Positions 35,083 through 43,641 are shown, numbered from the stretch's first letter. The stretch is DNA of 64,000 nt from JAJCYK01 sp965224285 (GCA_965224285.1 OZ245043.1:4464001-4528000); one strand, 5' to 3'. The notes: generated from the letters alone by a model not told the origin. Numbers and translations: made by a program.

Positions 35083-35433
35083 CTAGTTGTCCAATTGGGT
35101 GGAATGAGCATCAGCCCAAAGGTCTTCAATCGCATAAAAAGAACGCCTTTCCTTATTGAAAACATGTGCCACCACTTCCACATAATCAAGCAAAATCCAT
35201 TCCTTATTTTGTTTGCCTTCCAGATGCCAGGGACTTATGTTGGTTTGCTGGTATACTGTTTGCTGTATAGCGTCACAAATGGCATCGATCTGTGTATCGG
35301 AATTACCGGTGCATAACACAAAAAAGTCTGCAATTGCATACTCCACTGTCCTTAAATCCATCATAACGATATCTGAAGCCTTCTTTTCCTGCATACCCTT
35401 CGCCACCAACTTACTTAACTCCTCAGATCCCAT
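35083..35433 (-). CDS. rsfS: Ribosome silencing factor RsfS
   Basis: 116 aa, the usual length. It carries the RsfS/Iojap pattern: KKASDIVMMDLRTVEYAIADFFVLCTGNSDTQ (about 17-49), then WHLEGKQNKEWILLDYVEVVAHVFNKERRSFYAIEDLW near the C-terminus. It binds ribosomal protein L14 on the 50S subunit and blocks subunit joining when nutrients are scarce. The gene precedes ftsH by 38 bp and is divergent from birA, a frequent arrangement in Bacteroidota. The ATG at 35433 gives a full-length protein. Confidence 0.95.
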   Translation of the reverse strand: MGSEELSKLVAKGMQEKKASDIVMMDLRTVEYAIADFFVLCTGNSDTQIDAICDAIQQTVYQQTNISPWHLEGKQNKEWILLDYVEVVAHVFNKERRSFYAIEDLWADAHSTQLDN

Positions 35434-35494
35434 TAAAAGACTTTATCCATTGCCACGTTTATACTAAATTGCAATCAAAGCTACAAAAAAATAG

Positions 35495-36256
35495 TTGTTT
35501 ACGGACCCAATCCAACCTTTATTTACCGGCCAAAATAGGGTTTATCTGCCATCTTGTCACTCTACTAATAAGGTGGCAGCCGAATTATTGGCATCTGGAA
35601 AGATAAACGACGAAACCCTGATCATTACCGATCATCAGACAACTGGAAAGGGCCAGCGTGGTAGCCACTGGGAATCAGAGCCTTACAAGAACCTGACCTT
35701 CTCATTAATACTGTTCCCTTATTATGTAAGCTTGGATAGGCAATTCCTATTGACCCAGATGACATCTCTGGCCATACTGAATACCCTGAGTGAAATGGGG
35801 CTGCCAACAAAGATCAAATGGCCTAATGACATATACTGTAATGGGCTTAAGATTGCCGGTATATTAATTGAAAACACGGTGCGTAGGGCTGAGTTGGAAG
35901 CAACGGTGATAGGGGTAGGACTGAATGTTAATCAGAAAAAATTCAATACTGCCAACGCCACCAGTATTTGTCTTCAATTAGGGTTTGAACCAGAACTGGA
36001 AACTGTCCTAAATTCACTTTTGGACCATTTCCAAAAGTTGCTGGAGAAGCTTAGAGACCAACAGCAGCAAATGCTGATCGAGTCCTATTTTCGAAACCTT
36101 TACCGTTTGAACGAATGGCACTACTACTGGGATGTTCGTCGCAAAGAGCAATTCAAAGGGTTGATCTCAGGAGTGGATATGAGTGGTAAACTGAAAATCA
36201 ACAGCGATTGCGGGCCCCGATACTACGATTTTAAGGAAATTGAATTTGTGGAATAA
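35495..36256 (+). CDS. birA: Biotin--[acetyl-CoA-carboxylase] ligase
   Basis: 253 aa, a short BirA without the N-terminal DNA-binding domain, so an enzyme only and not a repressor. The catalytic motif GKGQRGSHWES (about 50-60, the biotinyl-AMP binding loop) and KWPNDIYCNGLKIAGILIEN (about 109-128) are intact. The start is TTG at 35495: an in-frame stop TAG directly precedes it, and the next in-frame ATG is far inside the domain. It biotinylates carrier proteins such as the one encoded at 44421. The gene is divergent from rsfS with a 61-bp gap. Confidence 0.92.
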   Translation: MFTDPIQPLFTGQNRVYLPSCHSTNKVAAELLASGKINDETLIITDHQTTGKGQRGSHWESEPYKNLTFSLILFPYYVSLDRQFLLTQMTSLAILNTLSEMGLPTKIKWPNDIYCNGLKIAGILIENTVRRAELEATVIGVGLNVNQKKFNTANATSICLQLGFEPELETVLNSLLDHFQKLLEKLRDQQQQMLIESYFRNLYRLNEWHYYWDVRRKEQFKGLISGVDMSGKLKINSDCGPRYYDFKEIEFVE

Positions 36257-36269
36257 TCCTTAGCTTGAC

Positions 36270-36300
36270 TTTGAGATGTTCCCCGAAAGCTCTAATTTTG
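36270..36300 (+). promoter_or_regulatory. Bacteroidota-type promoter of ahcY
   Basis: TTTG (36270-36273), 19-bp spacer, TAATTTTG (36293-36300): an exact match to TTTG-N19-TAnnTTTG. It lies 24 bp upstream of the ahcY ATG. Confidence 0.8.
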
Positions 36301-36323
36301 CAAAAAAAAATTAAAGAAATCCA

Positions 36324-37622
36324 ATGATTAATACGCAGGAATACAAGGTAAAGGATATAAAACTGGCGGAGTGGGGACGGAAAGAGATAAAGCTGGCTGA
36401 AGCTGAAATGCCGGGACTAATGGCCATTCGTAAAGAATTTGGGGCGTCCAAACCCCTAAAGGATGCCCGCATTGCCGGATGCCTACATATGACCATTCAG
36501 ACGGCTGTGCTGATAGAAACTTTAGTAGAACTGGGTGCAGAGGTTACCTGGTCATCCTGCAATATATTTAGTACCCAGGATCATGCTGCCGCGGCTATTG
36601 CAGCAGCAGGAATACCGGTTTATGCCTGGAAAGGTATGAATGAGGAGGAATTTGATTGGTGTATTGAACAAACATTATTTTTTGGCGAGGACCGTAAGCC
36701 GCTAAATATGATCCTGGATGATGGGGGTGACCTTACCAATATGGTTTTGGATAAATACCCCGAACTAGTGGCTGGTATAAAAGGTATTTCAGAAGAAACC
36801 ACTACCGGGGTGCATCGGCTTATTGAAAGAGAGAAAAAGGGAACCTTGCCATTACCTGCGATTAATGTTAATGATTCAGTAACCAAGTCCAAATTTGATA
36901 ATAAATATGGATGCAAGGAGTCCTGCGTAGATGCTATCAGAAGGGCCACCGACGTCATGATGGCTGGCAAGGTAGCGGTAGTGGCCGGTTACGGGGATGT
37001 TGGTAAAGGATCTGCCGCTTCTTTACGGGGAGCCGGAGCCAGGGTGATCGTTACGGAAATAGATCCCATATGTGCCTTGCAGGCGGCTATGGATGGATAT
37101 GAGGTGAAAAAAATGGATGATGCCGTACTGGAAGCGGATATAATAGTCACCGCTACTGGTAATAAAGACATTATAATAGACCACCACTTTAAGAGTATGA
37201 AAGATAAGGCTATCGTCTGCAACATCGGCCATTTTGATAACGAAATTGATGTGGCCTGGTTAAACAGCAATGCCCATAGAGATACTATCAAACCTCAAGT
37301 AGACCTTTATAATCTAGATGGTAAGGACATCATACTTCTGGCGGAAGGCCGGTTGGTGAACCTGGGTTGTGCCACCGGGCACCCTTCATTTGTGATGTCC
37401 AATTCTTTTACCAACCAGGTGCTGGCCCAGATAGAGTTGTGGAATAATGCGGATAAATACGAAAACAAAGTATACACGCTGCCGAAGCATTTGGACGAGA
37501 AGGTGGCACGTTTGCACCTGGCCAAGATTGGAGTAGAATTGGAAACCCTGAGCGAAGAACAAGCTGAATACATAGGGGTGGAGGTAGCAGGGCCATATAA
37601 GCCGGACTACTATCGATATTAA
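36324..37622 (+). CDS. ahcY: Adenosylhomocysteinase
   Basis: 432 aa. It hydrolyses S-adenosylhomocysteine to adenosine and homocysteine, relieving inhibition of methyltransferases. The NAD-binding Rossmann motif GYGDVGKGSA begins at about 222. Other family blocks are present: LHMTIQTAVLIETLVELGAEVTW-type N-terminal region (about 53-76), NCNIFSTQDHAAAAI-like stretch (SSCNIFSTQDHAAAA), DDGGD and the C-terminal KPDYYRY, which reaches into the neighbouring subunit. It is monocistronic, with an exact promoter 24 bp upstream and a strong terminator downstream. Confidence 0.98.
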   Translation: MINTQEYKVKDIKLAEWGRKEIKLAEAEMPGLMAIRKEFGASKPLKDARIAGCLHMTIQTAVLIETLVELGAEVTWSSCNIFSTQDHAAAAIAAAGIPVYAWKGMNEEEFDWCIEQTLFFGEDRKPLNMILDDGGDLTNMVLDKYPELVAGIKGISEETTTGVHRLIEREKKGTLPLPAINVNDSVTKSKFDNKYGCKESCVDAIRRATDVMMAGKVAVVAGYGDVGKGSAASLRGAGARVIVTEIDPICALQAAMDGYEVKKMDDAVLEADIIVTATGNKDIIIDHHFKSMKDKAIVCNIGHFDNEIDVAWLNSNAHRDTIKPQVDLYNLDGKDIILLAEGRLVNLGCATGHPSFVMSNSFTNQVLAQIELWNNADKYENKVYTLPKHLDEKVARLHLAKIGVELETLSEEQAEYIGVEVAGPYKPDYYRY

Positions 37623-37644
37623 GTATTTCCGTTTTTTATAGCGT

Positions 37645-37676
37645 AAAAGAGTTGGTAATCTTACCAACTCTTTTTT
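37645..37676 (+). terminator. Rho-independent terminator of ahcY
   Basis: AAAAGAGTTGGTAA (37645-37658) and TTACCAACTCTTTT (37661-37674) form a long perfect stem followed by T-rich sequence. It lies 22 bp after the ahcY stop. Confidence 0.92.
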
Positions 37677-37677
37677 G

Positions 37678-37708
37678 TTTGATTACATTATATCAACGAT
37701 TACGTTTC
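37678..37708 (+). promoter_or_regulatory. Probable promoter of the GT4 gene
   Basis: TTTG (37678-37681), 19-bp spacer, TACGTTTC (37701-37708), one mismatch from TAnnTTTG. It begins directly behind the ahcY terminator and 11 bp before the ATG at 37719, implying a very short leader. Confidence 0.55.
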
Positions 37709-37718
37709 ATGATCTGAT

Positions 37719-38855
37719 ATGAGGATAGGATTCGACGCCAAACGTATTTTTTTTAACCAGCGAGGGCTGGGGAATTACAGCCGCAATCTGGTACGGTCGC
37801 TGTTGAAGACGTATACCGGTCATCAATACCATCTGTACGCTCCTCATCCCAGAGATAGTGAGCTGTTCCGGGAGGAGCTGGAAGCCTTCCCTAATTTGCA
37901 CCTTAGAACTCCTGCCAGATGGTTGCCGGGAGCGCTGCAGAGCCTGTGGAGGAGCTATTTCATGACTGCAGATATGAGTTCGGACCGTCTGGATCTTTAT
38001 CATGGCCTGTCCCAGGAGTTGCCAATAACCGGGAGCACAAGTTTTAAAAAGGTTGTCACCATCCATGACCTCATCTTCATGAAGTATCCCGAACATTTTT
38101 CGGCTATGGATCGTCGGATCTACACCAATAAGATCAAATATGCCTGCAAGCAGGCTGATCTGGTCATAGCTATAAGCCAAGCTACCAAAAATGACCTGAT
38201 CTCCCTCATGAAGGTAAAGGAGCAAAAGATCAAGGTCATTTATCAAAGTTGTGACCAGGTCTTTTATTCATCGCAAACACCATCTCAAAACACCTCGGTA
38301 AATTTGCAATTGCCTAATAACTATGTGCTTTACGTGGGAGCCTTGGTTCCTCATAAGAACGCCAAGGCTATCTTAAAAGCTATGACTTTGATGCGCAGAG
38401 ATGATAGCCATTTAGTGATCGTGGGAAGCGGTAAAAAATATTTCCAGGAGATGCAAACCTATATAGCCCGACATAAGCTTTCCCAAAGAGTGCACTTTGC
38501 AAACCTGCTGGGTGCGCTGGATAACCAACAATTAGCGGCCCTGTACCGGGGAGCTTCACTATTTGTGTTCCCTTCACTGCTGGAAGGGTTCGGAATCCCC
38601 GTGATTGAGGCTATGTTTAGCGGTGTTCCTGTTATAATTAACAGAAACGCTGGATTGTCAGAAGCTGCCGGGGAGGCAGCGGTGGTGGTTGACGTTAATG
38701 ACAGTGCATTGCTTGCCGCAAGTATGGATGAGATTATCAGTGATACTGAAGTTCATAAGCAGTTGGTGGCCAAAGGGGAATCACATGTTGAAAAATTCAA
38801 ACAGGAGTATATAACACCACAAATTATGGAATGTTACCGGCAACTGGTGGGCTAG
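37719..38855 (+). CDS. Glycosyltransferase family 4 (GT-B fold)
   Basis: 378 aa. The N-terminal Rossmann-like domain begins MRIGFDAKRIFFNQRGLGNYSRNL, typical of GT4 enzymes. The C-terminal domain contains NNYVLYVGALVPHKNAKAIL (about 195-215), LVIVGSG, and the donor-binding block VFPSLLEGFGIPVIEAMFSGVPVI with the conserved E-x7-E pattern (about 286-309). It transfers a sugar from a nucleotide donor to a cell-surface glycan or lipid acceptor; neither is readable from sequence. Its TAG stop lies within a CTAG shared with the stop of the convergent methyltransferase gene. Confidence 0.92.
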   Translation: MRIGFDAKRIFFNQRGLGNYSRNLVRSLLKTYTGHQYHLYAPHPRDSELFREELEAFPNLHLRTPARWLPGALQSLWRSYFMTADMSSDRLDLYHGLSQELPITGSTSFKKVVTIHDLIFMKYPEHFSAMDRRIYTNKIKYACKQADLVIAISQATKNDLISLMKVKEQKIKVIYQSCDQVFYSSQTPSQNTSVNLQLPNNYVLYVGALVPHKNAKAILKAMTLMRRDDSHLVIVGSGKKYFQEMQTYIARHKLSQRVHFANLLGALDNQQLAALYRGASLFVFPSLLEGFGIPVIEAMFSGVPVIINRNAGLSEAAGEAAVVVDVNDSALLAASMDEIISDTEVHKQLVAKGESHVEKFKQEYITPQIMECYRQLVG

Positions 38856-39505
38856 GCCCGTTGTAAGATAACCTGGTATTCCTGCATAATGATTTCCCAA
38901 CCTGTGCTCAACATATAGGCGATCACAGATTTCCCTTTACCTCCTCCCGGCAGATCACAATCATCGATCAGTACCACAGACTTTGCTCCCAGCTTAATTT
39001 CTATGGCCTTAAACTCCCGTAGATGGTGTTCTTGACTGGCCTTCTGTACAGCAGGGTCTCGCTTGTCATAGTCATAGCTGTCTAAATACAAGAAATCAAC
39101 TTGTTGCTCAAAGTTCTGCAAAAAAGCGATACTGTCTGATACATAGGTGAAGACGGCCTCTTGTAACCCTTGATCAGTAATTGCCTGGTTGGCAATATCC
39201 ACGGCTTCCGCGTCGATATCTACGGAATGAAGCTTGGCTCCGTGTTTTTTGGCCCATATTCCAAAGAGAATGGTTGAGGCCCCGTCTCCTTTAGTTTTTT
39301 TTAAACCGTCCCTGGCGATCCCTGTTTCTACCAATGTGCTGGCCTGGCGCTGCTCCAGTAGTTCCAGAACCTTTCTCAGGGTATCCCTTCTTTTACCGAA
39401 GTTGTACTTTTTGGGCAAGATGGGGAACATTGATTTATGTTTTGCCCTCTTTACCAGATATATTCCCAACACCATGGCTACCACCGCTATAATAAAGTAC
39501 ACCAT
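38852..39505 (-). CDS. Membrane-anchored class I SAM-dependent methyltransferase-like protein
   Basis: 217 aa. One N-terminal membrane span (about 2-18, YFIIAVVAMVLGIYLV) with positive residues after it orients the domain to the cytoplasm. The domain shows ETGIARDG (about 59-66), LHSVDIDAEAVDIA (about 90-103), FLYLDSYDYDKRD (about 137-149) and VVLIDDCDLPGGGKGK (about 179-194), which fits the Methyltransf_24-like SAM-binding fold. Substrate unknown; the neighbouring glycosyltransferases suggest a glycan or lipid-linked sugar. Convergent with the GT4 gene, overlapping by 4 bp. A related non-methylating Rossmann enzyme cannot be excluded. Confidence 0.72.
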   Translation of the reverse strand: MVYFIIAVVAMVLGIYLVKRAKHKSMFPILPKKYNFGKRRDTLRKVLELLEQRQASTLVETGIARDGLKKTKGDGASTILFGIWAKKHGAKLHSVDIDAEAVDIANQAITDQGLQEAVFTYVSDSIAFLQNFEQQVDFLYLDSYDYDKRDPAVQKASQEHHLREFKAIEIKLGAKSVVLIDDCDLPGGGKGKSVIAYMLSTGWEIIMQEYQVILQRA

Positions 39506-39578
39506 ATCCTAATATTTGCCCTAAATATCTCATTTGGTTCCTTAAAAAACTATTAATTTCGCACACTTCTAAAACCTC

Positions 39579-40286
39579 ATGGGCCCTATCGTTATAACAC
39601 CTGTAAAGAACTCCCTGGATACTACCAAACGTACCATTGCGGCCTTATCCAGGTGTAGGGCTGATATCGATTACTACGTTTTTAACGACTTTAGTGAGGC
39701 CCCCACAGAGAATTACCTAAGCTCACATGCTGAGAAATTGGGGTATTGTCTGATCAACCTCAGGGATCACGTACAAACCCCTTCCCCTAATTATCGCACG
39801 GTATTGATCATGGCTCAGAAGATGGCTTTGGAGAAGAACACGGATTTAATAATTGTAGAATCGGACGTCATTGTTGAGGAAGATACCATCCAAAGACTGA
39901 TCGATCATAAATATGCTGCACCCCAGGCAGGCATGGTGGCGGCCATCACTGTAGATAGCAGCGGCGCCATTAATTTTCCCTACAATCATATATCATCGGA
40001 CGAACCCGATATCATCAAAACCAACCGTAGTCTGAGTTTCTGCTGCACCTTGTTAACCCATCAATTTTTACAGCAATTTGATTTTGCGGATTTGCGGGAA
40101 GACAAAGATTGGTACGACGTTCATATATCTAAAAAGTCCCGGAGCCTGGGCTTTGAGAATTATTTGCTAAAGGAACTACCGGTTCGGCATCAACCACATA
40201 GCAGTCGACCCTGGAAAATGGAAAAATACTCAAACCCCCTTAAGTATTATTGGAAGAAAATATTTCACCGGAGGGACCGAATCTAA
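39579..40286 (+). CDS. Glycosyltransferase family 2-like protein
   Basis: 235 aa, no membrane segment. It starts with the GT-A pattern IVITPVKNSLDTTKRTIAAL, followed by the conserved acidic pair IVESDVIVEEDTI (about 91-103), which resembles the DxD donor-metal site, and LREDKDWYDVHISKKSRSLGF in the acceptor part. The C-terminus is strongly basic (YYWKKIFHRRDRI), suggesting contact with the membrane surface. Donor and acceptor unknown. The next gene's ATG follows its stop codon without a gap, so the two form an operon. Upstream, TTTG and TAATTTCG with a 17-bp spacer is a weak promoter candidate. Confidence 0.82.
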   Translation: MGPIVITPVKNSLDTTKRTIAALSRCRADIDYYVFNDFSEAPTENYLSSHAEKLGYCLINLRDHVQTPSPNYRTVLIMAQKMALEKNTDLIIVESDVIVEEDTIQRLIDHKYAAPQAGMVAAITVDSSGAINFPYNHISSDEPDIIKTNRSLSFCCTLLTHQFLQQFDFADLREDKDWYDVHISKKSRSLGFENYLLKELPVRHQPHSSRPWKMEKYSNPLKYYWKKIFHRRDRI

Positions 40287-40946
40287 ATGAAAATAGTGGC
40301 TAAGTTCTTGTGGACCGCACTGGGAGTTTCGCTGATCCTGGGTCTGTACTGGGGATTCAATGAACCTGAGTATTTCACAGAAAATTACATGAAGGAGGAT
40401 GGCTTAATTGAGTATGCCACCGTGGTGTTGTTGCTTGGAGCCATTGTTATTTTAGGACGGCGTTGGTTAAAGCTCCACTCCCGGCATTCATTAAAATTTA
40501 GCTGGATTACCGGGATTGCCATGGTCGGGTTATTCTTTATTGCCGGCGAAGAACTGTCATGGGGACAGCGAATATTTAGCTGGGAAACTACGGATTATTT
40601 TAAGCAGCACAATACCCAAGAAGAGCTCAACCTCCATAATCTCATGGTTGGGGATGTCAAAGTCAATAAGCTGGTTTTTGGCTTGATTTTAACCACTGTT
40701 ATCATGGTTTACATGGTGCTTCTCCCTCTGCTATATCATCGGGTGAAGCCGATTCAAAAATTGGTGGATGAATGGTTTATTCCGGTGCCAAGGCTTTCAC
40801 ATTCATTGGGTTATCTTATTATGACTGGTATAATTTCTCTAATCCCTGCCAGTAAAAACTGGGAACTGCTGGAGTTTGGGTCTGTAGTAATTTTGGTGCT
40901 GTTATTGCTAAAGCCAGTCAATCTGCAAAGTATAGAACCTTTTTAA
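40287..40946 (+). CDS. Multi-pass membrane protein of unknown function
   Basis: 219 aa. Predicted spans near 8-24, 42-58, 74-90, 131-152, 172-188 and 195-212. The conserved-looking loop GEELSWGQRIFSWETTDYFK followed by HNTQEELNLHNL (about 86-120) contains charged and aromatic residues between spans and recurs in uncharacterised membrane proteins; I do not know its function. The start codon abuts the stop of the GT2-like gene, so it is cotranscribed and may act in the same envelope pathway, for example as a partner or flippase-like component. That role is inference only. Confidence 0.82.
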   Translation: MKIVAKFLWTALGVSLILGLYWGFNEPEYFTENYMKEDGLIEYATVVLLLGAIVILGRRWLKLHSRHSLKFSWITGIAMVGLFFIAGEELSWGQRIFSWETTDYFKQHNTQEELNLHNLMVGDVKVNKLVFGLILTTVIMVYMVLLPLLYHRVKPIQKLVDEWFIPVPRLSHSLGYLIMTGIISLIPASKNWELLEFGSVVILVLLLLKPVNLQSIEPF

Positions 40947-41063
40947 ATCTTGTGACCCAAATGTTAGAATTTCGGGACAACTTTTTAACTTTAGGTCAGT
41001 TAAAGTAGGTAAGGAACAATTATTGCGGTATTACCCTCAATAGGTTCAAACCCTACAAAATTT

Positions 41064-41648
41064 ATGTCAGCAGAAAGATCCAGGCAGAATTATTCAAACT
41101 CGGAAAAGGAAAAAATTTTCAATACGGAGTTTTTACCTCATATCGATTCGATGTATAATTTTGCCTATCGACTGACATTTGATGAAGATGATGCCAAGGA
41201 TTTGGTTCAGGAAACCTATCTCAAAGCGTTTCGGTTTTTAAATTCGTTTCAACAAGGAACTAATGCAAAAGCATGGTTGTTTCGAATATTGAAAAACAGC
41301 TTCATCAACGACTTTCGCAAGAAAAGTAAACAACCTGCAAAAGTCGATTATCAGGAAGTGGAGACCTTCTACAATTCCGAGAATGTCGATGTTTCCAAAA
41401 CCACGGATCTACGAGTAGAAACCGTGCAACACATGATTGGCGATGAAGTTTCCAGTGCATTAAATGCTCTGGCAGTTGATTTTCGCACTGTGATAATTTT
41501 ATGCGATCTGGAAGGGTTTACTTATGAGGAAATGGCCAAAATTTTGGATATTCCCATAGGGACAGTTCGATCCCGATTGCACCGGGCCCGAAACCTTTTG
41601 AAAGAAAAGCTTCAGGCGTACGCAAAATCAATGGGTTACAACAAATAA
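41064..41648 (+). CDS. ECF-type RNA polymerase sigma factor
   Basis: 194 aa. Region 2 (about 27-95) has FNTEFLPHIDSMYNFAYRLTFDEDDAKDLVQETYLKAFR and the promoter-melting part WLFRILKNSFINDFRKK. Region 4 (about 128-185) has VIILCDLEGFTYEEMAKILDIPIGTVRSRLHRAR. There is no region 1.1 or 3, which is typical of group IV sigma factors. It directs polymerase to a small regulon. The anti-sigma gene follows after 4 bp, then gmk and nadD, so a single transcript is likely. TAACTTTA at 40986 resembles a -7 element, but no good -33 is seen. Confidence 0.94.
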   Translation: MSAERSRQNYSNSEKEKIFNTEFLPHIDSMYNFAYRLTFDEDDAKDLVQETYLKAFRFLNSFQQGTNAKAWLFRILKNSFINDFRKKSKQPAKVDYQEVETFYNSENVDVSKTTDLRVETVQHMIGDEVSSALNALAVDFRTVIILCDLEGFTYEEMAKILDIPIGTVRSRLHRARNLLKEKLQAYAKSMGYNK

Positions 41649-41652
41649 AAAA

Positions 41653-41928
41653 ATGGCTACCAACCTATTCAACTGGCTCAAGCAGAACTTAATGAGCCGG
41701 GGTGATTGTAAAAAATGCTTGGAACTATTGGAATTGATAGTCGACGGAGAAGCAACTAAAGAAGAGGAACAATACTTTCACCAACACATCGATCAATGCC
41801 TCCCTTGCTTTGAAACCTATAATCTTGAGAGTTCGATCAAAAATTTGCTGCGGACCAAGATTGAAAGGAAAAAAGTTCCGGATGACTTGATCAGTTCAAT
41901 AAAATCAAAAATTCGCGACACTGCCTGA
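41653..41928 (+). CDS. Soluble zinc-binding anti-sigma factor
   Basis: 91 aa, no membrane span. The zinc anti-sigma signature is present as Cys19-x25-His45-x3-Cys49-x2-Cys52, with an additional Cys22. This spacing is identical to that of RsrA, the disulfide-stress anti-sigma factor of Streptomyces. It should bind and hold the sigma factor encoded 4 bp upstream in the cytoplasm. A redox trigger is possible from the cysteine layout but not shown, because many zinc anti-sigma factors are not redox-active. The gmk gene follows after 4 bp. Confidence 0.85.
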   Translation: MATNLFNWLKQNLMSRGDCKKCLELLELIVDGEATKEEEQYFHQHIDQCLPCFETYNLESSIKNLLRTKIERKKVPDDLISSIKSKIRDTA

Positions 41929-41932
41929 TTTT

Positions 41933-42517
41933 ATGTCCGGTGGAAAAGCGATAATTTTTTCAGCACCATCCGGTTCTGGGAAGACCACCATCGTAAAATA
42001 TCTGGTGGAACATAACCTCGATTTGGAATTTTCCATATCAGCCAGTACCCGGGACCGCAGGGGGCGTCAGGAAATCGAAGGCAAGGATTACTATTTTTTA
42101 TCTCCTGAATCCTTTAAGCAAAAAATCGTAAATGGCGACTTTATAGAATGGGAAGAGGTTTATGCCGGAAACTTCTACGGCACGCTTAAGTCAGAGATAG
42201 ACAGGATATGGAGCCAGGGAAAAAATGTGATATTCGATGTTGATGTCAAAGGCGGGTTGAACCTCAAGCAATATTTCGGCCCCAAAGCGCTGTCCATTTT
42301 TGTAAAAGCACCATCAATGGAAATATTAGAACGCCGGCTGAGACTCCGGGGTACCGAGTCTGAAGACAGCATCAGTAGAAGAATGTACAAAGCCGCTTTT
42401 GAAATGACCTTTCAGGATCAGTTTGATATTGTGTTGCTAAATGAGGACCTTGAGGATTCATGTCAACAGGCCCAAAAGATATATGAAGAATTTAGTCAGT
42501 CCTTCTACCGGGCATGA
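41933..42517 (+). CDS. gmk: Guanylate kinase
   Basis: 194 aa. P-loop SAPSGSGKTT (residues 10-19), GMP-binding region with STRDRRGRQEIEGKDYYF (about 38-55), FIEWEEVYAGNFYGT (about 71-85) and the LID region RLRLRGTESEDSISRRM. It phosphorylates GMP to GDP in the cytoplasm, feeding GTP and (p)ppGpp pools. It is placed 4 bp after the anti-sigma gene and overlaps nadD by 4 bp (ATGA), so all four genes are translationally coupled or nearly so. Confidence 0.97.
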   Translation: MSGGKAIIFSAPSGSGKTTIVKYLVEHNLDLEFSISASTRDRRGRQEIEGKDYYFLSPESFKQKIVNGDFIEWEEVYAGNFYGTLKSEIDRIWSQGKNVIFDVDVKGGLNLKQYFGPKALSIFVKAPSMEILERRLRLRGTESEDSISRRMYKAAFEMTFQDQFDIVLLNEDLEDSCQQAQKIYEEFSQSFYRA

Positions 42518-43080
42518 AAATCGGGTTGTTTTTTGGTTCATTTAATCCTATTCATATCGGTCATCTGATAATTGCCAATACCATGGCCGAGCACTTAGAC
42601 CGGGTGTGGCTGGTAGTATCTCCTCAAAACCCTTTCAAGAGTAGTAAATCCTTGCTGCATCATTTTGACCGGTTCACTATGGTGGAGAAAGCTATCCAGG
42701 ATAACCATAAGCTTAAAGCCAGTGATGTAGAGTTTCAAATGCCGCAACCCAGTTATACCATCGATACCATGGTTTACTTAAAGGAGAAAAATCCTCAGCA
42801 TGAATTTGTGTTGATCATAGGTTCTGATAACCTGGAACAATTTCCACGATGGAAAAATCACCACAAGATCCTGGAAAATTTTGAGGTATGGGTTTACCCC
42901 CGCCCGGGTGCAGCCGATCACGAACTTCTCTCCCAAACCCAGGTAAAATTTGTGGAGGCACCGCTGCTTGATATCTCCGCTACCTATATCAGGAAATGTG
43001 TCAAAGAAGGAAGGAGTCTAAAATATTTATTGCCCGAATCTGTGGCTGACTTTATTGATAAGCAGCAATTCTACCTGTAA
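42514..43080 (+). CDS. nadD: Nicotinate-nucleotide adenylyltransferase
   Basis: 188 aa. The nucleotidyltransferase signature GLFFGSFNPIHIGHLIIA (about 4-21) includes the HxGH motif, and the C-terminal ISATYIRKCVKEG block (about 153-165) matches the ISSTxIR motif. It adenylates nicotinate mononucleotide in NAD synthesis. The ATG overlaps the gmk stop. Its TAA stop abuts the stop of convergent frr with no spacer. Confidence 0.96.
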   Translation: MKIGLFFGSFNPIHIGHLIIANTMAEHLDRVWLVVSPQNPFKSSKSLLHHFDRFTMVEKAIQDNHKLKASDVEFQMPQPSYTIDTMVYLKEKNPQHEFVLIIGSDNLEQFPRWKNHHKILENFEVWVYPRPGAADHELLSQTQVKFVEAPLLDISATYIRKCVKEGRSLKYLLPESVADFIDKQQFYL

Positions 43081-43641
43081 CTAGACGGTCATGATATCCT
43101 CCTCCTTATGCTTAAGGAGGTCATCGATCTTGCCAATGTATTGGTCGGTCAGTTTCTGCACTTCATCTTCCGCATGTTTTACCGCATCCTCTGAAACATG
43201 CTCTTTCAGCAACTTCTTCAGATGGTCGTTGGCATCCTTGCGAATATTGCGAATGCTGATCCGGCTTTGCTCCGCTTCATTGCGTGCCACTTTCACCAGT
43301 TCGGTGCGGCGTTCCTCTGTTAAAATGGGAATGTTTATACGGACGATCTCGCCATCATTTTGTGGATTTAATCCCAGGTCGCTGTTGATGATCCCACGCT
43401 CGATCTCACTGATAATACTTTTCTCCCATGGTTTTATTACCAGGGTACGGGCATCTTGAGAGTTGATAGTAGCTACTTGATTGATTGGGGTAGGATTTCC
43501 ATAATATTCTACCATAATCCCATCCAACATACTGGGCATGGCTTTTCCAGCCCTGATCTTGGAAAGAACGGAGTTGGTATGGGCCAAGGTTTTTTCCATA
43601 GACTCTTCTGCATGCTCCAGGTAAAATTCAATATCTTCCAT
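43081..43641 (-). CDS. frr: Ribosome recycling factor
   Basis: 186 aa, the standard length. Family blocks are AEESMEKTLAHTNSVLSKIRAGKAMPSMLDGIMVEYYGNPTPINQVA (N-terminal helix and hinge) and LTEERRTELVKVARNEAEQSRISIRNIRKDAND (C-terminal helices). With EF-G it splits post-termination ribosomes. It lies 2 bp downstream of pyrH, the conserved pyrH-frr arrangement. It is convergent with nadD. Confidence 0.97.
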   Translation of the reverse strand: MEDIEFYLEHAEESMEKTLAHTNSVLSKIRAGKAMPSMLDGIMVEYYGNPTPINQVATINSQDARTLVIKPWEKSIISEIERGIINSDLGLNPQNDGEIVRINIPILTEERRTELVKVARNEAEQSRISIRNIRKDANDHLKKLLKEHVSEDAVKHAEDEVQKLTDQYIGKIDDLLKHKEEDIMTV

